DNA of 64,000 bases from Jiangella alba. Lineage in GTDB: Bacteria; Actinomycetota; Actinomycetes; Jiangellales; Jiangellaceae. Where the stretch lies: contig NZ_FNUC01000004.1 in NCBI RefSeq assembly GCF_900106035.1, forward strand, positions 2,914,001 through 2,978,000, in the 5' to 3' direction. The notes under the pieces are model-generated. The model ran no database searches. It saw only the letters and a list, made by a program, of their open reading frames with translations, and was not told where the DNA came from. The position numbers and the translations under genes were made by a program. Shown here piece by piece: positions 30,869-41,105 of this stretch (position 1 is the first letter of the stretch; every line of letters starts with the position of its first letter).

Positions 30869-31693
30869 GTGCGGATCCTCGTCGTCGACGCGTTCACCGA
30901 TCGCCCCTTCGGCGGCAACCCGGCCGGGGTGTGCCTGCTGGACCGCCCGGTCCCCGACGACTGGATGCAGTCCGTCGCGGCCGAGCTGAAGCACTCCGAG
31001 ACCGCCTTCATCGAGCCGGTCGAGGGCGACGAGGCGGCGCGGGCCACGCCGGCGGTCGACTACCGGCTGCGCTGGTTCACCCCGGAGGTCGAGGTCGACC
31101 TGTGCGGCCACGCCACGCTGGCGACGTCGCACGTGTTGTTCGAGCGCGGCGAGTCCGGCCCGATCCGGTTCAGCACCCGCAGCGGCGTACTCACCGTCAC
31201 CCGCGACCGGTCCGGCGCGGTCGGCATGGACTTCCCGGCGCTGCCGGCCGAGGAGGCGCCGGCGCCCGGCGGCCTGGCCGCGGCGCTCGGCGTCACCCCG
31301 GTGTGGACCGGCCGGAGCCGGTTCGACGTGCTCGCGGTCGTCGAGTCCGAGACGGTGGTGCGCGAGTTGGCACCTGACGTCGTCGCGCTGGAGGCGGTCG
31401 AGGCGCGCGGGATCATCGTCACCGCCCGCGCCGACGACGCCTCGCCGTACGACTTCGTGTCCCGGTTCTTCGCACCGGCGGTGGGCGTCGCCGAGGACCC
31501 GGTGACGGGGTCGGCGCACTGCGTGCTCGGGCCGTACTGGGCGAGCGAGCTGGGCACGCCCGACGGCACCGAGCTGACCGGCGCGCAGCTGTCCGCCCGC
31601 GGCGGCATCGTCGGCGTGACGATGCACGGCGACCGGCTCCAGCTGTCCGGCCGGGCCCGCACCGTCCTCGAGGGCGAGCTGCGCGGCGTCTGA
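30869..31693 (+). CDS. PhzF family isomerase
   Basis: A 274-residue PhzF/YddE-type protein. The diaminopimelate-epimerase-like fold is marked by DAFTDRPFGGNPAGV, the catalytic glutamate in KHSETAF (E44), DLCGHATL and AEDPVTGSAHC. PhzF itself isomerises a phenazine precursor, but no phenazine genes are nearby, so this is a PhzF-like protein of unknown substrate. GTG start. It is an insertion between two genes that are often adjacent (TIGR03960 and DUF2344). Confidence 0.85.
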   Translation: MRILVVDAFTDRPFGGNPAGVCLLDRPVPDDWMQSVAAELKHSETAFIEPVEGDEAARATPAVDYRLRWFTPEVEVDLCGHATLATSHVLFERGESGPIRFSTRSGVLTVTRDRSGAVGMDFPALPAEEAPAPGGLAAALGVTPVWTGRSRFDVLAVVESETVVRELAPDVVALEAVEARGIIVTARADDASPYDFVSRFFAPAVGVAEDPVTGSAHCVLGPYWASELGTPDGTELTGAQLSARGGIVGVTMHGDRLQLSGRARTVLEGELRGV

Positions 31694-31699
31694 ACGGGG

Positions 31700-33079
31700 T
31701 CAGGCCGGCACGACGTTGTGGTTGCGCCGGAACAGGTTCGTGGGGTCGTAGCGGGCCTTGACGGCGGCCAGCCGGGCGTAGCCGACGGCGCCGTAGCCGG
31801 CGACGACGCGGTGCTCGCCCTCGTCGCCGATGAAGTTGAGGTAGACGGCGCCGGTGCGCCACGGCCGGACGGCGGCGCAGACGTCGTGCGCCCACTGCCG
31901 GCCGCGGGCGTCGTCGGCCGGGTCGGTCCAGAGCCCGAACGGGTGCACCACCCAGCCGGCCTGCCGCCAGGGGACCGGATAGTCGGCCGGGCCGCGGGCG
32001 ACCGCGCCGCCCATGCGGAACAGCACGTGCTGCGACGCCGACGGCACGATCAGCCCGGCCGCCTGCTCGCAGAACGCGTCGACGGCCTCGTCGGGCAGGG
32101 TGTCCAGGTGCTCGGCGGACCAGTAGTTGCGCTGGCCGGGCGGGTCGTCCAGGGCAGACTGCAGCTCGTCGTACGGCAGCTCGGCCACCATCTCGCCCGC
32201 CGGGGCGGCGTCGAAGAGCGGCGCCGCCAGCTCGCGCAGCGATCGCTCGCCACCGGCGTGCACGAGCGCGACGCCCAGCGTCAGCCGCCCCACCAGCTCG
32301 GCCGGCACGAAGTCCTCGCCCTCCGGGCCGGTGAGGTAGAGGACGCCGCCGCCGAGCGTGTCGGGGGCGTCGTCCAGCAGGTCGCGGGTGGCCCGGACGA
32401 TTCGCGGCCCGTCCTCCGGCGGCCACAGCAGCAGCGCCAGCGACGACTCCGGCAGCGGGTGCAGCCGCAGCGTCAGCGACGTCACGACGCCGAAGTTGCC
32501 GCCGCCCCCGTGCAGCGCCCAGAACAGGTCGGGATGGCTGTTCGGCGCGGCCCGGACGATCTCGCCGTCCGCCGTGACGACCTCCGCCTCGAGGAGGTTG
32601 TCGCAGGCCAGCCCGAACAACCGGTCCAGCCAGCCGGTGCCGCCGCCGAGCACGAACCCGCCGACACCGGTCGTCGACACCCGGCCGCCGGTGGTGGCCA
32701 GCCAGTGCGGCGCGCAGGCGCGGTCGAGGTCGGCCATGGTGGCGCCGCCGCCGACGGTGGCCGTGCGGGCCACCGGGTCGACGCTGACGGCGTTCATCCG
32801 GCGCAGGTCGATCACCAGGCCGCCGTCGGTGAGCGCCAGCCCGGCGACGCTGTGCCCGCCGCCGCGGACGGCCGTCTCCAGACCGTGCTCGCGGGCGAAC
32901 GCCACCGCCAGCGCGACGTCTGAGCGGTCGGCGCACTGCACGATCAGCCCGGGCCGCCGGTCGATCATCGCGTTGAAGACGGTGCGCGCGTCGTCGTAGC
33001 CAGGGTGGTCCGGAGTCAGGAGATCGCCGGCCAGCAGCGACCGCAGGTCGCCCATGACGGCGTCGTCGAGACCGGTCAT
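31700..33079 (-). CDS. FAD-binding oxidoreductase with BBE domain
   Basis: A 459-residue berberine-bridge-type flavoprotein. The FAD-binding (PCMH) domain has RGGGHSVAG with the probable covalent FAD histidine at H76, and GGGTGWLDRLFGLACDN further on. The C-terminal BBE motif YDPTNLFRRNHNV is intact. Such enzymes oxidise sugars, alcohols or natural products with oxygen; the substrate is not predictable. The start ATG has a GGGGGGCAG stretch 3-11 bases upstream. It converges with phzF and diverges from the DUF2344 gene. Confidence 0.87.
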   Translation of the reverse strand: MTGLDDAVMGDLRSLLAGDLLTPDHPGYDDARTVFNAMIDRRPGLIVQCADRSDVALAVAFAREHGLETAVRGGGHSVAGLALTDGGLVIDLRRMNAVSVDPVARTATVGGGATMADLDRACAPHWLATTGGRVSTTGVGGFVLGGGTGWLDRLFGLACDNLLEAEVVTADGEIVRAAPNSHPDLFWALHGGGGNFGVVTSLTLRLHPLPESSLALLLWPPEDGPRIVRATRDLLDDAPDTLGGGVLYLTGPEGEDFVPAELVGRLTLGVALVHAGGERSLRELAAPLFDAAPAGEMVAELPYDELQSALDDPPGQRNYWSAEHLDTLPDEAVDAFCEQAAGLIVPSASQHVLFRMGGAVARGPADYPVPWRQAGWVVHPFGLWTDPADDARGRQWAHDVCAAVRPWRTGAVYLNFIGDEGEHRVVAGYGAVGYARLAAVKARYDPTNLFRRNHNVVPA

Positions 33080-33195
33080 CGCACTGCCCCCCAAGACAGA
33101 TGACTGGTGAAATGGAACGTACGCCCGCCGCGCCCACGTGACAATGGGTCCTTCGACCCACGTCACGTCCGCCGAGAGGACCGACCCTGAGCACC

Positions 33196-33921
33196 GTGCC
33201 GCACCAGCAGCTACCCGCCGTCCAGAAGCTCCGCGTCCGCTTCGCCAAGCGTGGCCGGCTGCGTTTCACCAGCCACCGCGACTTCCAGCGGGCGTTCGAG
33301 CGGGCGCTGCGCCGGGCCGACGTGCCGATGGCGTGGTCGCAGGGGTTCACGCCGCACCCGCGGGTGTCCTACGCCGGCGCCGCGCCCACGGGCGCCGCCA
33401 GCGAGGCCGAGTACCTGGAGCTGGCCGTCACCCGGGTCTGCGATCCCGGCCAGGTGCGGGCCGCGCTGGACGCCGCGCTGCCGCCGGGCCTCGACGTCGT
33501 CCAGGTGGTCGAGGCCGGGCCCGGCGCGCTGGCCGACCGGCTGCAGGCGTCGAGCTGGGCCATCGAGCTGCCCGGCGCCGTGCCCGAGCAGGCGGCGGCC
33601 GCGGTGACGGAGTTCCTGGCGGCCGCGTCGGTGCCGGTCGAGCGGCTGACGAAGAACGGCGTACGCAAGCTGGACCCCCGTGCCGCCGTCCTGCGGCTCA
33701 GCGCCGACACCGCCGCCGACCCCGTCACGTTGCGCACCGTCGTACGCCACCAGTCGCCGACGGTGCGGCCCGACGAGGTGCTGGCCGGGCTGCGCCTCGT
33801 CGCCGGGTTCACCCCGCCGCAGCCGCCGCGCGCCGTCCGCCTGGCCCAGGGGGAGTGGGACGACGACACCGGCGAGCTGGCCGATCCGCTCGCCGACGCG
33901 CCCGAGCGGCACGACACGTGA
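33196..33921 (+). CDS. DUF2344 (TIGR03936) radical SAM-associated protein
   Basis: A 241-residue protein with the family's KLRVRFAKRGRLRFTSHRD opening and a WSQGFTPHPRVSY segment. It is the usual partner of TIGR03960 radical SAM proteins and commonly lies just upstream of rne, as here. No biochemical function is established. GTG start; GAGAGGA lies about 17 bases upstream, which is far, so the true start may differ slightly. Confidence 0.85.
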   Translation: MPHQQLPAVQKLRVRFAKRGRLRFTSHRDFQRAFERALRRADVPMAWSQGFTPHPRVSYAGAAPTGAASEAEYLELAVTRVCDPGQVRAALDAALPPGLDVVQVVEAGPGALADRLQASSWAIELPGAVPEQAAAAVTEFLAAASVPVERLTKNGVRKLDPRAAVLRLSADTAADPVTLRTVVRHQSPTVRPDEVLAGLRLVAGFTPPQPPRAVRLAQGEWDDDTGELADPLADAPERHDT

Positions 33922-34389
33922 CATGACCCGACGTGATCTACGGCACACCGTAAGGCGATGCGGCTGAGCTGCGGCGATGTCGAGGCTCCGGGCACGGGCG
34001 GCGCGGGCTCGGGTGGCCGCCATCGCGGTTTCCGGGCGGACATGTGCGATACTCGGAACTGGTCGGGCGGTACACGCCGCTCGGTCCGACGATGTCCTCG
34101 CCGACGTCCCGTGTGGTCGACCATGGTCGCCGCGGAGTCGCTCGGCACGCTGGGTCCGCCAAGCGGCCCAGCCGCGAGGCGCCCCGACCAGGGTGCGCCG
34201 CCGCGGCGGGCGCTGAGCAGGGCCTGACGACGCACAGGTCCGGTGGACGTCGCCGATCACAGGCTTTCCACCTGTAGCGGCCGTGGCTCGGACGCTCCAG
34301 GTGGCCCGATGCAGTGCCCCGGCAATTGGGCAGCAGCGCGCCGAGCGAGGCGCGGCGCCCCGGCTGCCGGGCCGACAGGAGTGCACCAC
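33922..34389. other. rne leader region
   Basis: This 468-base stretch contains no convincing gene. A possible extended -10 element (TGCGATACT at 34045-34053) lies about 340 bases upstream of rne and would give the long untranslated leader common for RNase E/G genes. The 3' part (about 34320-34375) is rich in GCGCC/GGCGC inverted repeats and could fold extensively, consistent with autoregulation, but I cannot model it. Confidence 0.4.
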
Positions 34390-37300
34390 ATGACGGAAGA
34401 GACCCCCGGCTCGTCCGGAGATTCCAGCTCGACAGCGCCGGTCCAGGCCGACGCCACCGCTGAGCAGGCACAGCCGCGCCGCCGCCGTGCGGCCAGCCGC
34501 GCCGCCGGCCCGCCGGTCGGCGAGCCCACGCTGCACGACGCCGGTGCGCCGGCCACCAGCGACGACGCCCCGGCCGCACCGGCACGCAAGACGGCCAAGA
34601 AGGCCGCCGCCAAGAAGACGGCCGCGAAGAAGACCGCCAAGAAGGCCCCGGCGAAGAAGGCGGCGAGCCGCAAGGCCGCGGCCGCCGCCGACCTCCTCGC
34701 GGTCGACGACCCTGCCGCCGACCAGGCCGTTCCGGCCGCCGAGCCGGTGTCCGCGTCCGCGCCGGCCGCCGAGGCCGGTGCGCCGGCCGCGGTGTCCGCC
34801 GCGTCCGCCGTCGAGGCTGGGCCGGCTGCCGAGGCGCCGGCCGCCGATGCGGCGCCCGCGCCGCGCAAGCGGTCCCGGTCGCGCAAGGCCGCCCAGCCCG
34901 CGCCCGAGCCGCTGCCGGTCGCCGCCGACGAGGCCGCCGAGGTCACCGGCACCGACGACGCCGGCGCGTCCACCGACCCGAACCCGGCGTTCGCGCCGTC
35001 CGGCGCCGAGAGCGCCGCCACCGAGGCCCGCGCCTCCAGCGTCCTCTTCCAGGCCCCCGCGTTCTCCGCGGCGCCGCTGTTCGCCGCGCCCGACCCCGAG
35101 GCCGCCGAGCCGGTCCGTGGCCGCCGCCGCGCGAAGCCCGAGCCCGAGCCCGTGGCCGAGGAGACCGAGGAGGAGCCCGAGGTCACGACCGACGCCTCCG
35201 ACACCTCGGACGCCTCCGGCGACGACGACACCGACTCCGAGTCCGACACCGACTCCGACGACGACGGCACCCGCCGCCGGCGCCGCCGCCGCGGTGGCCG
35301 CGGCCGCCGCCGTCGCAACGACGACGGCACCGACGCCTCGGGCGACGACGACTCCGACGACGACCAGGGTCGCGGCCAGTCCGACGACCACGGCGACGAC
35401 GCCCAGGGCGACTCCGACGACGACAGCGCCGACTCCGACGAGGGCGGCAGCCGCCGTCGTCGCCGGCGCCGCCGCCGTCGCAACGACGACGGCGACGAGC
35501 CGCGTGCCGACGACCCGCCGAACACCGTCGTGCGGGTCCGCGAGACCCGCGACCTCGACGACGAGGTCACGTCGGTCAAGGGCTCGACCCGCCTCGAGGC
35601 GAAGAAGCAGCGCCGCCGCGAGGGCCGCGAGGCCGGCCGGCGCCGTCCGCCCATCCTGTCCGAGGCCGAGTTCCTGGCCCGCCGCGAGGCCGTCGACCGC
35701 GTCATGGCGGTCCGGCAGTCCGGCGACCTCACCCAGATCGCCGTCCTCGAGGACGACGTGCTGGTCGAGCACTACGTCAGCCGCGCCTCGCAGCAGTCGC
35801 TCATCGGCAACGTCTACCTCGGCCGGGTGCAGAACGTGCTGCCCGCCATGGAGGCGGCGTTCGTCGACATCGGCCGCGGCCGCAACGCCGTCCTGTACGC
35901 CGGCGAGGTCGACTGGAGCGGCCTGGGCAGGAACGACGGCCCGAAGCGCATCGAGGACGTCCTCAAGTCCGGGCAGTCCGTGCTCGTGCAGGTCACGAAG
36001 GACCCCATCGGGCACAAGGGCGCCCGGCTCACCAGCCAGGTCAGCCTGCCCGGCCGGTACGTCGTGTACGTCCCCGGCGGGTCGATGAACGGCATCAGCC
36101 GCAAGCTGCCCGACACCGAGCGCACCCGGCTGAAGAAGATCCTCAAGCAGGTCGTCCCCGAGGACGCCGGCGTCATCGTCCGCACCGCCGCCGAGGGCGC
36201 CTCGGAGGAAGAGCTCACGAACGACGTCGCGCGGCTCAAGGCCGAGTGGGAGGCGCTGCGGAAGAAGTCCTCCGGCAACGCGCCGCAGCTGCTGCACGGT
36301 GAGCCCGACCTCGCCATCAAGGTGGTCCGCGACCTCTTCAACGAAGACTTCACCAAGCTGGTCGTCTCCGGGGACCGCGCCTGGGACACCATCGAGGAGT
36401 ACGTCTCCAGCGTCGCCGGCTCGCTGCGCGACCGCGTCGAGAAGTGGACCTCCAACGACGACGTCTTCGCCGCGTTCCGCATCGACGAGCAGATCGCCAA
36501 GGCCATGGACCGCAAGGTCTGGCTGCCCAGCGGCGGCTCGCTGGTCATCGACCGCACCGAGGCCATGACCGTCGTCGACGTCAACACCGGCAAGTTCACC
36601 GGCAGCGGCGGCAACCTCGAGGAGACCGTCACCAAGAACAACCTCGAGGCGGCCGAAGAGATCGTGCGCCAGCTGCGGCTGCGCGACATCGGCGGCATCA
36701 TCGTCGTCGACTTCATCGACATGGTGCTCGAGGCCAACCGCGACCTCGTGCTGCGCCGCCTGGTCGAGTGCCTCGGCCGCGACCGCACCAAGCACCAGGT
36801 CGCCGAGGTCACGTCGCTCGGCCTGGTGCAGATGACGCGCAAGCGCATCGGCACCGGCCTGCTCGAGGCGTTCAGCGAGCCGTGCCCGCACTGCAAGGGC
36901 CGCGGCCTGCTCGTCCACGCGCACCCGGTCGAGTCCGGCAACGGCGGCTCCTCCGGCGGCCAGGCCGCGTCCTCCGACGAGGGCCGGTCCAGCCGCTCCG
37001 AGCGCCGCGGCCGGCGCCGCAAGGCCGAGCAGCCGGCGCCCGCGCAGCAGCCGCAGCCGGTCGAGGCGCTGACGCCGAAGCTCGAGGCGCTGGCCAGCCC
37101 CGGCGAGGCGTCTCCGGCCGACCTCATGCCGGTCGGTGCCAACGGCAACGGCGGCAACGGCCACGGTGGGAACGGCCAGCACAGCGACGGCGACCGGGCC
37201 GGCGAGTCCGCGCCGGCGGAGTCCGGCCCGGCCGAGTCGGCGCCGGCCGAGTCCGCCGCCACCACCGCGCCCGCCCCGGCCACCCGCCGCCGTCGCCGGG

Positions 37301-37812
37301 CCGAGCGTGCCGCCGGCAGCAGCACCACGACAGCCAGCAGCACCACGGTCTCCGGCGACAGCACGGCTTCCGGCGACAGCACGGCTTCCGGCGACAGCAC
37401 GGCTTCCGGCGACAGCACGGCCGCCGGCAGTGAGGCCGGTGGCCGCAAGGCCGCCGGTGACCGCAAGGCCGGCCGTAGCAAGGCCGGCAGCGACAGCAAG
37501 GCGGTCGCCGGCGACGACGCTCCCGCGGCGTCCACCGGTGCCTCGTCCACGTCGTCCACCCCGCCGCCACCGCCGCCTCCGCCACCCGCGGAGTCGCTGG
37601 TGACCGGCGCGGCGCAGGCCGAGGCGGCCGCGACCGGCCAGTCGCCGGCCGCGTCGTCCACCGACGCCGGAACCCCGTCGTCGGCCTCGTCCTCCACCGA
37701 TGCCTCGACCACGTCGTCCACCGGCGACACGGCCGAGCAGCAGGCCGAGCCGGCCCGTCCGCGCCGCACCCGGCGCCGGGCGGAGCGTCCGGCCGGCAGT
37801 CCCGTCCCCTGA
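34390..37812 (+). CDS. rne: Ribonuclease E/G family protein
   Basis: A 1140-residue actinobacterial RNase E. The conserved catalytic core occupies about residues 430-860: an S1-type RNA-binding segment, the DNase I-like catalytic aspartates D730 (VDVNTG) and D774 (VDFIDM), and the Zn-link CPHC at 832-835. Unlike E. coli RNase E, the disordered extensions lie on both sides. The N-terminal 400 residues include Lys/Ala repeats, Ala/Pro/Glu blocks and alternating Arg-rich and Asp/Ser blocks; the C-terminal 300 include Ser/Thr/Ala and SGDSTA repeats. It processes rRNA and mRNA. The ATG has ACAGGAG 7 bases upstream. Confidence 0.93.
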   Translation: MTEETPGSSGDSSSTAPVQADATAEQAQPRRRRAASRAAGPPVGEPTLHDAGAPATSDDAPAAPARKTAKKAAAKKTAAKKTAKKAPAKKAASRKAAAAADLLAVDDPAADQAVPAAEPVSASAPAAEAGAPAAVSAASAVEAGPAAEAPAADAAPAPRKRSRSRKAAQPAPEPLPVAADEAAEVTGTDDAGASTDPNPAFAPSGAESAATEARASSVLFQAPAFSAAPLFAAPDPEAAEPVRGRRRAKPEPEPVAEETEEEPEVTTDASDTSDASGDDDTDSESDTDSDDDGTRRRRRRRGGRGRRRRNDDGTDASGDDDSDDDQGRGQSDDHGDDAQGDSDDDSADSDEGGSRRRRRRRRRRNDDGDEPRADDPPNTVVRVRETRDLDDEVTSVKGSTRLEAKKQRRREGREAGRRRPPILSEAEFLARREAVDRVMAVRQSGDLTQIAVLEDDVLVEHYVSRASQQSLIGNVYLGRVQNVLPAMEAAFVDIGRGRNAVLYAGEVDWSGLGRNDGPKRIEDVLKSGQSVLVQVTKDPIGHKGARLTSQVSLPGRYVVYVPGGSMNGISRKLPDTERTRLKKILKQVVPEDAGVIVRTAAEGASEEELTNDVARLKAEWEALRKKSSGNAPQLLHGEPDLAIKVVRDLFNEDFTKLVVSGDRAWDTIEEYVSSVAGSLRDRVEKWTSNDDVFAAFRIDEQIAKAMDRKVWLPSGGSLVIDRTEAMTVVDVNTGKFTGSGGNLEETVTKNNLEAAEEIVRQLRLRDIGGIIVVDFIDMVLEANRDLVLRRLVECLGRDRTKHQVAEVTSLGLVQMTRKRIGTGLLEAFSEPCPHCKGRGLLVHAHPVESGNGGSSGGQAASSDEGRSSRSERRGRRRKAEQPAPAQQPQPVEALTPKLEALASPGEASPADLMPVGANGNGGNGHGGNGQHSDGDRAGESAPAESGPAESAPAESAATTAPAPATRRRRRAERAAGSSTTTASSTTVSGDSTASGDSTASGDSTASGDSTAAGSEAGGRKAAGDRKAGRSKAGSDSKAVAGDDAPAASTGASSTSSTPPPPPPPPPAESLVTGAAQAEAAATGQSPAASSTDAGTPSSASSSTDASTTSSTGDTAEQQAEPARPRRTRRRAERPAGSPVP
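37351..37422 (+). repeat. Four tandem 18-bp units inside rne
   Basis: The unit TCCGGCGACAGCACGGCT repeats four times without gaps (37351-37368, 37369-37386, 37387-37404, 37405-37422; the last ends in C). It encodes SGDSTA repeats in the disordered C-terminal tail of RNase E. The near-perfect identity suggests recent slippage expansion and likely length variation between strains. Confidence 0.9.
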
Positions 37813-37936
37813 GTTTGACCCGACCCTGACCAATTCCGTACCCTAGGGCGTCGGCGCTCTTCGCGCCCATACCCGCGTGCCCGCTCCCGAGCGTCGGCAT
37901 GCGCGCCCGAAGCCCGAGTGAGAGAGTGAGTCCGCG

Positions 37937-38251
37937 GTGTACGCGATCGTCCGCAGCGGCGGTAACCAGAGAAAGGTCTCCGTCGGAGACGTCATCGACG
38001 TCGATCGGCTCGACAACGCCGAGGTCGGCGCCACCGTCACGCTGCCGGCGGTCCTGCTCGTCGACGGCGAGACCGTGACCACCGACGCCACGAAGCTGGC
38101 CGGTGTGTCGGTCACGGCCGAGATCGTCGGTGCCACCAAGGGCCCGAAGATCCACATCCTCCGGTACAAGAACAAGACCGGGTACCGGCGGCGCCAGGGG
38201 CACCGCCAGAAGTACACCCAGGTCAAGGTCACCGGCATCGAGACGAAGTAG
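37937..38251 (+). CDS. rplU: 50S ribosomal protein L21
   Basis: A 104-residue bL21 with the typical [11 protein letters not shown] start and a C-terminal [19 protein letters not shown]. It binds 23S rRNA in the large subunit. GTG start with GAGAGAGTGAG upstream. It is followed after 14 bases by rpmA, as in nearly all bacteria. Confidence 0.97.
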   Translation: MYAIVRSGGNQRKVSVGDVIDVDRLDNAEVGATVTLPAVLLVDGETVTTDATKLAGVSVTAEIVGATKGPKIHILRYKNKTGYRRRQGHRQKYTQVKVTGIETK

Positions 38252-38265
38252 GCAGGTACCTCGAG

Positions 38266-38526
38266 ATGGCTCACAAGAAGGGCGCCTCGTCCAGCAAGAA
38301 CGGGCGCGACTCCAACGCTCAGCGGCTCGGTGTGAAGCGCTTCGGCGGCCAGCTGGTCAACGCCGGCGAGATCATCGTCCGCCAGCGTGGCACCCACTTC
38401 CACCCGGGCGACAACGTCGGCCGGGGCAAGGACGACACCCTGTTCGCCACCTCCGCCGGCGCCGTCGAGTTCGGCGTCAAGCGTGGCCGCAAGGTCGTCA
38501 ACATCGTCGTGCCGGCGGGGGAGTGA
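38266..38526 (+). CDS. rpmA: 50S ribosomal protein L27
   Basis: An 86-residue bL27. The [16 protein letters not shown] start lacks the N-terminal extension that Firmicutes cleave off, so the mature N-terminus reaches the peptidyl transferase centre directly. The [19 protein letters not shown] segment is intact. It is co-transcribed with rplU and followed by a strong terminator. Confidence 0.97.
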   Translation: MAHKKGASSSKNGRDSNAQRLGVKRFGGQLVNAGEIIVRQRGTHFHPGDNVGRGKDDTLFATSAGAVEFGVKRGRKVVNIVVPAGE

Positions 38527-38561
38527 CCCCCGCTCCACACGAGCAACACACCTGAATCATC

Positions 38562-38597
38562 AGGGCGGGCCGGTCACTCGACCGGCCCGCCCTTTGT
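38562..38597 (+). terminator. Terminator between rpmA and obgE
   Basis: A perfect 14-bp GC-rich stem (38562-38575 with 38580-38593) with the tetraloop ACTC, followed by TTTG. It is one of the few classical-looking intrinsic terminators in the window. It separates the ribosomal protein genes from obgE, so obgE probably has its own start or depends on read-through. Confidence 0.8.
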
Positions 38598-38616
38598 CGT
38601 GAGGACGTAGAAGACC

Positions 38617-39966
38617 ATGGCCATTCCGTCGTTCGTGGACCGCGTCGTGCTGCATCTGGCAGCAGGCGACGGCGGGCACGGCTGTGTGTCGGTGCACCGC
38701 GAGAAGTTCAAGCCCCTGGGCGGCCCCGACGGCGGCAACGGCGGGCGCGGCGGCGACATCGTCCTCGTCGTCGACCCCAACACCACCACGCTGCTCGAGT
38801 ACCACCGCTCGCCGCACCGCAAGGCGAAGAGCGGCAGCCAGGGCGAGGGCAGCAACCGCGCCGGCGCCAACGGCCAGGACATCGAGCTGAAGGTCCCCGA
38901 CGGCACCGTCGTCAGCACCCGCGACGGCGAGGTGCTGGTCGACCTCGTCGGCGCCGGCACCCGCTACGTGGCCGCGCAGGGCGGTAGCGGCGGGCTGGGC
39001 AACGCCGCGCTGGCCAGCAAGCGGCGCAGGGCGCCCGGCTTCGCGCTGCTCGGCGAGCCGGGCGAGGCGCGCGACGTCGTGCTCGAGCTGAAGAGCGTCG
39101 CCGACATCGGGCTGGTCGGGTTCCCGAGCGCCGGCAAGTCCAGCCTCATCGCCGCCATCTCCGCGGCGCGGCCGAAGATCGCCGACTACCCGTTCACCAC
39201 CCTGGTGCCGAACCTCGGCGTCGTCGAGGCCGGCGACGTCCGCTACACCGTCGCCGACGTCCCGGGGCTGATCGAGGGCGCCAGCGAGGGCCGCGGCCTG
39301 GGCCACGCCTTCCTCCGCCACGTCGAGCGGTGCAAGGCGCTGCTGCACGTCGTCGACCTCGCGACCATGGAGCCCGGCCGCGACCCGCTCACCGACATCG
39401 ACCTCATCGAGGCCGAGCTGGAGAAGTACGGCGGCCTCGACAAGCGCCCGCGCATGGTGGCGCTGAACAAGATCGACGTGCCCGAGGCGCGCGAGCTGGC
39501 CGAGCTGGTCCGCGCCGACATCGAGGAGCGCGGCTGGGAGGTCTTCCCGGTCTCCGCCGCCACTCACGAGGGGCTGCGCGAGCTCACCTACGCCATGGGT
39601 TCGCTGGTGGCCGCCGCGCGTGCGGCCGCGCCCGCGGCCGAGCCGACCCGCCTGGTGCTGCGTCCGGCCGCCGTCGACGACTCCGGGTTCACCGTCACCG
39701 ACGAGGGCGAGCGCTACCGCATCCGCGGCCTGAAGCCCGAGCGCTGGATCCGCCAGACCGACTTCACCAACGACGAGGCGGTCGGCTACCTCGCCGACCG
39801 GCTGGCCCGCCTCGGTGTCGAGGACGCGCTCATCGCGGCGGGCGCCCGGGCCGGCGACGAGGTCGTCATCGGCGGCGAGGACGCGGTCGTGTTCGACTGG
39901 GAGCCCAGCGTCAGCGCCGGCGGCGAGCACCTCGGCCCCCGCGGGACTGACTCCCGGCTGTCATGA
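38617..39966 (+). CDS. obgE: GTPase Obg/CgtA
   Basis: A 449-residue Obg GTPase involved in 50S assembly and stress control. The glycine-rich Obg domain covers about 1-160, the G domain has P-loop GFPSAGKSS from residue 168 (K174), DVPGLIEGA and NKID, and the C-terminal OCT domain typical of Gram-positives follows (about 355-430). The proB ATG overlaps the stop (ATGA). Confidence 0.96.
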   Translation: MAIPSFVDRVVLHLAAGDGGHGCVSVHREKFKPLGGPDGGNGGRGGDIVLVVDPNTTTLLEYHRSPHRKAKSGSQGEGSNRAGANGQDIELKVPDGTVVSTRDGEVLVDLVGAGTRYVAAQGGSGGLGNAALASKRRRAPGFALLGEPGEARDVVLELKSVADIGLVGFPSAGKSSLIAAISAARPKIADYPFTTLVPNLGVVEAGDVRYTVADVPGLIEGASEGRGLGHAFLRHVERCKALLHVVDLATMEPGRDPLTDIDLIEAELEKYGGLDKRPRMVALNKIDVPEARELAELVRADIEERGWEVFPVSAATHEGLRELTYAMGSLVAAARAAAPAAEPTRLVLRPAAVDDSGFTVTDEGERYRIRGLKPERWIRQTDFTNDEAVGYLADRLARLGVEDALIAAGARAGDEVVIGGEDAVVFDWEPSVSAGGEHLGPRGTDSRLS

Positions 39967-41105
39967 CCGGCCAGGTCACCGCCCGCGGGGCCGTCGGGGC
40001 CGCGCAGCGCGTGGTCGTGAAGGTCGGGTCGTCGTCGCTCACCACCACGCAGGGCGGCATCGACGACGCCCGGGTCGCCACGGTGGTCGACGCGCTGGCG
40101 AAGGCGCGCGCGTCGGGCCGCGAGGTCGTGCTGGTGTCGTCCGGCGCCATCGCGGCCGGGCTGGCGCCGCTGGGGCTGGCCACGCGGCCGCGTGACCTCG
40201 CCCGGCAGCAGGCCGCCGCCAGCGTCGGGCAGGGCCTGCTGATGGCCACCTACACGTCCGCGTTCGCCGGTCACGGCCTGCGGGTGGGCCAGGTGCTGCT
40301 GACGGTCGACGACGTCACCCGCCGCGCGCACTACCGCAACGCCTACCGGACCCTGCACCAGCTGCTGAAGCTCGGCGTCGTCCCGGTGGTGAACGAGAAC
40401 GACACCGTCGCCACCCACGAGATCCGCTTCGGCGACAACGACCGGCTGGCCGCGCTGGTGGCGCAGCTGGTCCACGCCGACCTGCTGGTGCTGCTCTCCG
40501 ACGTCGACGGCCTGTACGACGGCAATCCGCACAAGCCGGGCGCCACGCGGCTCACCGACGTGCACAGCCTGAGCGACCTCGACGGCATCGACGTCGGCTC
40601 GGCCGGGCGGTCCGGGCTGGGCAGCGGCGGCATGGTGACGAAGGTCGAGGCGGCCTCCATCGCCACCGGCTCCGGCGTCGACGTCGTGCTGGCGTCGGCG
40701 CCCGAGGTGTCCGCGGTGCTGGCCGGCGACGCCGCCGGCACCTGGTTCCACCGCCGGGCCGGACGCCGCGCCACGCGGCTGCTGTGGCTCGAGCACGCCA
40801 CCGACGGCCGCGGGTCGCTCACGCTCGACGCCGGCGCCGTGCGGGCGCTGGTCGAGCGGGGCGCGTCGCTGCTGCCGGCCGGCATCACCGCCGTCACCGG
40901 CACCTTCACGGCCGGCGACCCGGTCGACCTGCTGGACGAGTCCGGCCGCGCGATCGCCCGCGGCGTCGTCAACTACGACGCCGCGGAGCTGCCGGCGCTG
41001 CTGGGCCACTCGACCAAGGAGCTGGCCCGCGACCTCGGCCCGGAGTACGAGCGCGAGGTCGTCCACCGCGACGACCTCGTGCTGCTCGGCCGGCCGCGCC
41101 GCTGA
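39963..41105 (+). CDS. proB: Glutamate 5-kinase
   Basis: A 380-residue kinase that makes glutamyl-5-phosphate, the first step of proline synthesis. The amino-acid-kinase domain has [29 protein letters not shown] and [17 protein letters not shown]-terminal PUA domain occupies about residues 285-370. It overlaps obgE by 4 bases and shares one base with the following hydrolase ATG. Confidence 0.96.
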   Translation: MTGQVTARGAVGAAQRVVVKVGSSSLTTTQGGIDDARVATVVDALAKARASGREVVLVSSGAIAAGLAPLGLATRPRDLARQQAAASVGQGLLMATYTSAFAGHGLRVGQVLLTVDDVTRRAHYRNAYRTLHQLLKLGVVPVVNENDTVATHEIRFGDNDRLAALVAQLVHADLLVLLSDVDGLYDGNPHKPGATRLTDVHSLSDLDGIDVGSAGRSGLGSGGMVTKVEAASIATGSGVDVVLASAPEVSAVLAGDAAGTWFHRRAGRRATRLLWLEHATDGRGSLTLDAGAVRALVERGASLLPAGITAVTGTFTAGDPVDLLDESGRAIARGVVNYDAAELPALLGHSTKELARDLGPEYEREVVHRDDLVLLGRPRR

